Source: Mycobacterium sp. OAS707
GTDB lineage: Bacteria; Actinomycetota; Actinomycetes; Mycobacteriales; Mycobacteriaceae
Assembly: GCF_014873705.1 (NCBI RefSeq)
Contig: NZ_JADBDS010000006.1
Coordinates: 434,001 to 498,000 of the forward strand
Length of the DNA: 64,000 nucleotides
Reading direction: 5' to 3'
Below, piece after piece: positions 60,709-64,000 of the stretch. Numbering within the stretch: position 1 is the first letter of the stretch; each line of letters starts with the position of its first letter. Under the pieces are notes generated by a model that saw only the letters and a list, made by a program, of their open reading frames with translations, made no database searches and was not told where the DNA came from. The translations under genes were made by a program, and so were the position numbers.

Positions 60709-61353
60709 CTACTCGTCGAGCAGCAGCGGATCGTCCTCCAGGTGGGCCAGGCCGTTCCAGCACAGGTTGACCAGATGCGCGGCCACGACTTCTTTCTTCG
60801 GCTCGCGCACGTCCAGCCACCACTGGGCCGTCATCGAAACGGACCCGACCAACGCCTGGGCGTACAGCGGCGCCATGTCCGGGTCCAGGCCGCGACGGGA
60901 GAAGTCGCCTGCCAGGATCGACGACACCTGGTTGACGGCGTCGTTGAGCAGGGTCGAATAGGTGCCCGACGTGATGGCGGCAGGCGAGTCGCGAATCAGG
61001 ATGCGAAAGCCATCCGTGCGCTCCTCGATATACGTCAACAGCGCCAGCGCCACCCGCTCGATCCGCAGCCGGGAGCGGTTGTTGGTCATCCGGGTCAACG
61101 AATTCGTGATGCCGTCCAGCAGCGCCGACATTTCGCGGTCGACCACGACGGCGTAGAGACCCTCCTTGCCGCCGAAGTGTTCGTAGACGACGGGTTTGGA
61201 GACGTTGGCGCGCTGCGCAATCTCCTCGATCGAGGTGCCCTCATACCCGCGCTCGGCGAACAGCGTTCGCGCGACGTCGATCAGCTGATGCCGTCGCTCG
61301 GCGCCGGTCATCCTGGCGCGGGGTGCTCGGACTTCCTTGTCGGGCGCTGCCAC
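60709..61353 (-). CDS. TetR-family regulator (Rv1019-like)
   Basis: 214 residues. The HTH (about 18-65) reads QLIDVARTLFAERGYEGTSIEEIAQRANVSKPVVYEHFGGKEGLYAVVV, the standard TetR signature. The ligand domain includes ERTDGFRILIRDSPA and a conserved WWLD segment. Position between mfd and glmU matches M. tuberculosis Rv1019. It is upstream of mfd on the same strand and may be co-transcribed with it. Ligand unknown. Confidence 0.9.
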   Translation of the reverse strand: MAAPDKEVRAPRARMTGAERRHQLIDVARTLFAERGYEGTSIEEIAQRANVSKPVVYEHFGGKEGLYAVVVDREMSALLDGITNSLTRMTNNRSRLRIERVALALLTYIEERTDGFRILIRDSPAAITSGTYSTLLNDAVNQVSSILAGDFSRRGLDPDMAPLYAQALVGSVSMTAQWWLDVREPKKEVVAAHLVNLCWNGLAHLEDDPLLLDE

Positions 61354-61396
61354 GTCTTCAGGCTAGTGCGTTCGACTAGCATCACGAGTTGATCAG

Positions 61397-61468
61397 TCCG
61401 TCGTGGTGTAATCGGCAGCACCTCTGATTTTGGTTCAGATAGTTCAGGTTCGAGTCCTGGCGACGGAG
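61397..61468 (+). tRNA. tRNA-Gln (anticodon UUG)
   Basis: 72 nt. Acceptor TCCGTCG/CGACGGA with discriminator G, anticodon arm TCTGA-TTTTGGT-TCAGA (anticodon UUG), T-arm CAGG-TTCGAGT-CCTG. CCA is not encoded. The 3' end lies 4 bp before the glmU start codon. Confidence 0.95.
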
Positions 61469-61472
61469 CTTT

Positions 61473-62948
61473 ATGTCCAATGTGCACGGTGAGGCCGCTG
61501 TCCTGGTTTTGGCGGCCGGGGCAGGTACCCGCATGCGCTCGGACATCCCGAAGGTCTTGCACACGCTGGGCGGCCGCAGCATGCTCGCGCACGCCCTGCA
61601 TTCGGTGGCCAAGGCGTCGCACGGGCAGCTCGTGGTCGTACTCGGCCACGACCGCGACCGGATAGCGCCCGCCGTCGCTGAGGTGGCCGACGAGCTGGGC
61701 AGGCCGATCCAGGTGGTCGTTCAGGAAGAGCAGCTGGGCACCGGGCACGCCGCGCAACGCGCGATGGCGGCGCTGCCCGACGACTTCGCCGGCGTCGTCG
61801 TCGTGACCTACGGTGACGTGCCGCTGCTGGACGCCGAGACGCTGGCCGGACTGATCGCCGCGCATACCGCCGAGAACGCTGCCGTGACGGTGCTGACCAC
61901 GACGGTGGCGGATCCGACCGGTTACGGGCGTGTTGTTCGCACCGCAGACGGCGAAGTGATCGCCATCGTCGAGCAGAAAGACGCAGGCCCGTCGGAGCTG
62001 ACCATCCAGGAGATCAATGCCGGCGTCTACGCGTTCGACGCCGCCGCGTTGCGCTCAGCTCTTGGCAGGCTCAAGCCGCTGAACGCTCAACAGGAGCTGT
62101 ACCTCACCGACGTCATCTCGATCGTCCGCTCGGATGGGCTCGTCGTGCGGGCCAAACACGTCGACGACTCCGCGCTGGTCGCCGGCGTCAACGACCGGGT
62201 GCAGCTGGCGGAGCTCGGAGCCGAACTCAACCGGCGCATCGTCGCCGCGCACCAGCGGGCGGGTGTGACGATCATTGATCCCGCAACGACGTGGATCGAC
62301 GTCGACGTGACCATCGGCCGCGACACGGTGATCCATCCGGGCACGCAGTTGCTCGGCGCGACGCGCATCGGTGGTCGCTGCCAGATCGGCCCCGACACGA
62401 CGTTGACCGACGTCACGGTCGGTGAGAAGGCGGTCGTGATGCGTACCCACGGCGGTCAGTCGCAGATCGGCGACGGCGCGGCCGTCGGACCCTTCGCGTA
62501 TCTGCGGCCCGGCACCGTGCTGGGCGCCGAGGGCAAGCTCGGCGCGTTCGTCGAAACCAAGAACGCGACCATCGGCACCGGCACGAAGGTGCCGCACCTG
62601 ACGTATGTCGGCGACGCCGACATCGGCGAGCACAGCAATATCGGTGCGTCGAGCGTGTTCGTCAACTATGACGGCGAGAACAAGAGCCGCACGACGATCG
62701 GATCGCATGTGCGGACCGGTTCGGACACGATGTTCGTCGCGCCGGTGAATGTCGGCGACGGCGCCTACACCGGAGCGGGCACGGTGGTGCGCGAGGACGT
62801 GCCGCCCGGTGCGCTGGCCATCTCGGCGGGCCCGCAGCGCAATATCGAGGGCTGGGTGTCGAAGAAGCGGCCCGGCTCGAAAGCCGCGGAGGCCGCGCGA
62901 CGGGCTGCCGGCGAACAAACCGACGAGGACGACGCCGCAAAGCCGTGA
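61473..62948 (+). CDS. glmU: Bifunctional UDP-GlcNAc pyrophosphorylase / GlcN-1-P acetyltransferase
   Basis: 491 residues from the ATG at 61473. The uridyltransferase domain (1-230) has LAAGAGTRMRSDIPKVLHTLGGR, EEQLGTGHAAQRA, YGDVPLL and EINAGVYAFD. The C-terminal left-handed beta-helix (about 250-470) shows hexapeptide repeats and PFAYLRPGTVLG, HLTYVGDADIGEHSNIGASSVFVNYDGENK, with the catalytic His and Asn. It makes UDP-GlcNAc for peptidoglycan. The start codon is only 4 bp from the tRNA-Gln 3' end, so no ribosome-binding site lies outside the tRNA. It is followed by prs. Confidence 0.97.
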   Translation: MSNVHGEAAVLVLAAGAGTRMRSDIPKVLHTLGGRSMLAHALHSVAKASHGQLVVVLGHDRDRIAPAVAEVADELGRPIQVVVQEEQLGTGHAAQRAMAALPDDFAGVVVVTYGDVPLLDAETLAGLIAAHTAENAAVTVLTTTVADPTGYGRVVRTADGEVIAIVEQKDAGPSELTIQEINAGVYAFDAAALRSALGRLKPLNAQQELYLTDVISIVRSDGLVVRAKHVDDSALVAGVNDRVQLAELGAELNRRIVAAHQRAGVTIIDPATTWIDVDVTIGRDTVIHPGTQLLGATRIGGRCQIGPDTTLTDVTVGEKAVVMRTHGGQSQIGDGAAVGPFAYLRPGTVLGAEGKLGAFVETKNATIGTGTKVPHLTYVGDADIGEHSNIGASSVFVNYDGENKSRTTIGSHVRTGSDTMFVAPVNVGDGAYTGAGTVVREDVPPGALAISAGPQRNIEGWVSKKRPGSKAAEAARRAAGEQTDEDDAAKP

Positions 62949-63022
62949 GCCGGTTGCCGATTGTTCGCAATCTGGCTACCCGTACGATTAGGCGGTAACG
63001 ATCCCCAAGCAATGAGGGCACC

Positions 63023-64000
63023 GTGGGCACCGAGTGGACCGACAATCGCAAGAATCTGATGCTCTTCTCGGGTCGCGCGCACCCCGAGCTGGCCGAGCAG
63101 GTGGCCAAGGAGCTTGACACCCCAGTCACCGCGCAGACCGCACGGGACTTCGCGAACGGCGAGATCTTCGTCCGCTTCGACGAGTCTGTGCGCGGTTGCG
63201 ACGCGTTCGTGCTGCAGAGCCATCCTGCGCCGCTGAACCAGTGGCTGATGGAACAGCTGATCATGATCGATGCGCTCAAGCGCGGCAGCGCCAAGCGGAT
63301 CACCGCGATCCTGCCGTTCTATCCGTATGCCCGCCAGGACAAGAAGCACCGCGGACGCGAACCGATCTCGGCGCGCCTGGTCGCCGACCTGCTCAAGACC
63401 GCCGGCGCCAACCGGATCCTCACCGTCGATCTGCACACCGACCAGATTCAGGGGTTCTTCGACGGGCCCGTCGACCACATGCGTGCGCAGAACCTGCTGT
63501 GCGGCCACATCGCCGAGAACTACGCCGACCACGACATGGTCGTCGTCTCCCCCGACTCCGGCCGTGTCCGGGTCGCCGAGAAGTGGGCCGACGCGCTCGG
63601 CGGCGTGCCGCTGGCCTTCATCCACAAGACGCGTGACCCCCTGGTGCCCAACCAGGTGAAGTCCAACCGCGTCGTCGGCGACGTCAAGGGCAAGACCTGC
63701 ATCCTGACCGACGACATGATCGACACCGGCGGCACGATCGCAGGCGCGGTCAAGCTGCTGAAGGACGACGGAGCGGGCGACGTCATCATCGCCGCGACGC
63801 ACGGCGTGCTGTCCGACCCGGCGGCCCAGCGCCTGGCCGAGTGCGGCGCCCGCGAGGTGATCGTCACCAACACGCTCCCGATCGGCGAAGACAAGCAGTT
63901 CCCGCAGCTGACCGTGTTGTCGATCGCACCGCTGCTGGCCAGCACCATCCGCGCGGTGTTCGAAAACGGTTCAGTCACAGGCCTTTTCGACGGGTCGGCG
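63023..64000 (+). CDS. prs: Ribose-phosphate pyrophosphokinase (complete but for the stop codon)
   Basis: 326 codons from the GTG at 63023 to the last base of the window; the stop falls just outside, as GLFDGSA is the usual C-terminus and length. GAGGG lies 5 nt upstream, and TACGAT (62981-62986) is a possible -10 element. Motifs: LMLFSGRAHPELAEQVAKEL, the flexible-loop YPYARQDKKHRGREPISARLVADLL, DLHTDQIQGFF, and the PRPP-binding ILTDDMIDTGGT. It makes PRPP for nucleotides, His, Trp and (in mycobacteria) decaprenylphosphoryl arabinose, linking it to the arabinan genes seen elsewhere in the window. Confidence 0.97.
   Translation, partial: MGTEWTDNRKNLMLFSGRAHPELAEQVAKELDTPVTAQTARDFANGEIFVRFDESVRGCDAFVLQSHPAPLNQWLMEQLIMIDALKRGSAKRITAILPFYPYARQDKKHRGREPISARLVADLLKTAGANRILTVDLHTDQIQGFFDGPVDHMRAQNLLCGHIAENYADHDMVVVSPDSGRVRVAEKWADALGGVPLAFIHKTRDPLVPNQVKSNRVVGDVKGKTCILTDDMIDTGGTIAGAVKLLKDDGAGDVIIAATHGVLSDPAAQRLAECGAREVIVTNTLPIGEDKQFPQLTVLSIAPLLASTIRAVFENGSVTGLFDGSA

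Overview
The window comes from a high-GC actinomycete, almost certainly a rapidly growing mycobacterium (Mycolicibacterium type). The evidence is an antigen-85 mycolyltransferase, a LysB-like mycolyl-arabinogalactan esterase, DUF732 secreted proteins, an EmbR-like SARP-FHA regulator, and gene order at the right end. There prs, glmU, tRNA-Gln, a TetR gene, mfd, mazG, lpqU, eno, an FtsB/DivIC-like gene, DUF501, ppx and kdp follow the order of the M. tuberculosis Rv1017c-Rv1031 region, with extra genes inserted (efeUOB between mazG and lpqU, and about 13 kb between ppx and kdp).

Layout. 0-5 kb: end of a cupin gene, a DAP-dehydrogenase-like oxidoreductase, the EmbR-like regulator, a DUF732 protein, an SCP-x-type thiolase, and a convergent pair of paralogous small secreted proteins. 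5-10 kb: a dicarboxylate-uptake module (DctA with a CitA/DcuS-type kinase and its response regulator). 10-20 kb: EamA exporter with an aminotransferase, a beta-propeller protein, DUF1232, a chromosomal LysB homologue, DUF427, an Ag85 paralogue, a DUF4185 (candidate endo-D-arabinanase) exoprotein, HPP. 20-25 kb: mycofactocin-type SDR, a zinc-finger-like protein, TetR and P450, a lipoprotein, a secreted peptidase-like protein. 25.7-26.9 kb: a small decayed foreign island with tRNA pieces, a frameshifted excisionase, a class-I tRNA-Leu(UAA) and an HNH endonuclease. 27-35 kb: the K+ uptake operon, with two overlapping micro-ORFs (the second is kdpF) then kdpABCDE, all translationally coupled. 35-46 kb: a surface nucleoside phosphorylase, a desaturase-like flavoprotein/SRPBCC/SDR operon, an epoxide hydrolase, PrpE, and a PaaX regulator divergent from a Rieske oxygenase and enoyl-CoA hydratase. 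46-48 kb: a VOC pseudogene, a 35-residue Cys/His-rich peptide gene, DUF4383 and DUF899. 48-64 kb: the conserved core block plus the iron operon efeUOB.

Most genes sit in tight operons with 1- to 20-bp overlaps. The most notable signals beyond gene calls are: a metallothionein-like micro-ORF behind a 16-bp palindrome; a perfect inverted repeat spanning both divergent start codons of PaaX and the Rieske oxygenase; near-identical 11-bp-phased direct repeats in two promoters, one next to the SARP regulator; a dispersed three-hairpin palindrome present twice at convergent gene ends; the tRNA/HNH island; and a Cys-bearing insertion in KdpC. All functional statements rest on reading the sequence and on known family motifs; no searches were run.
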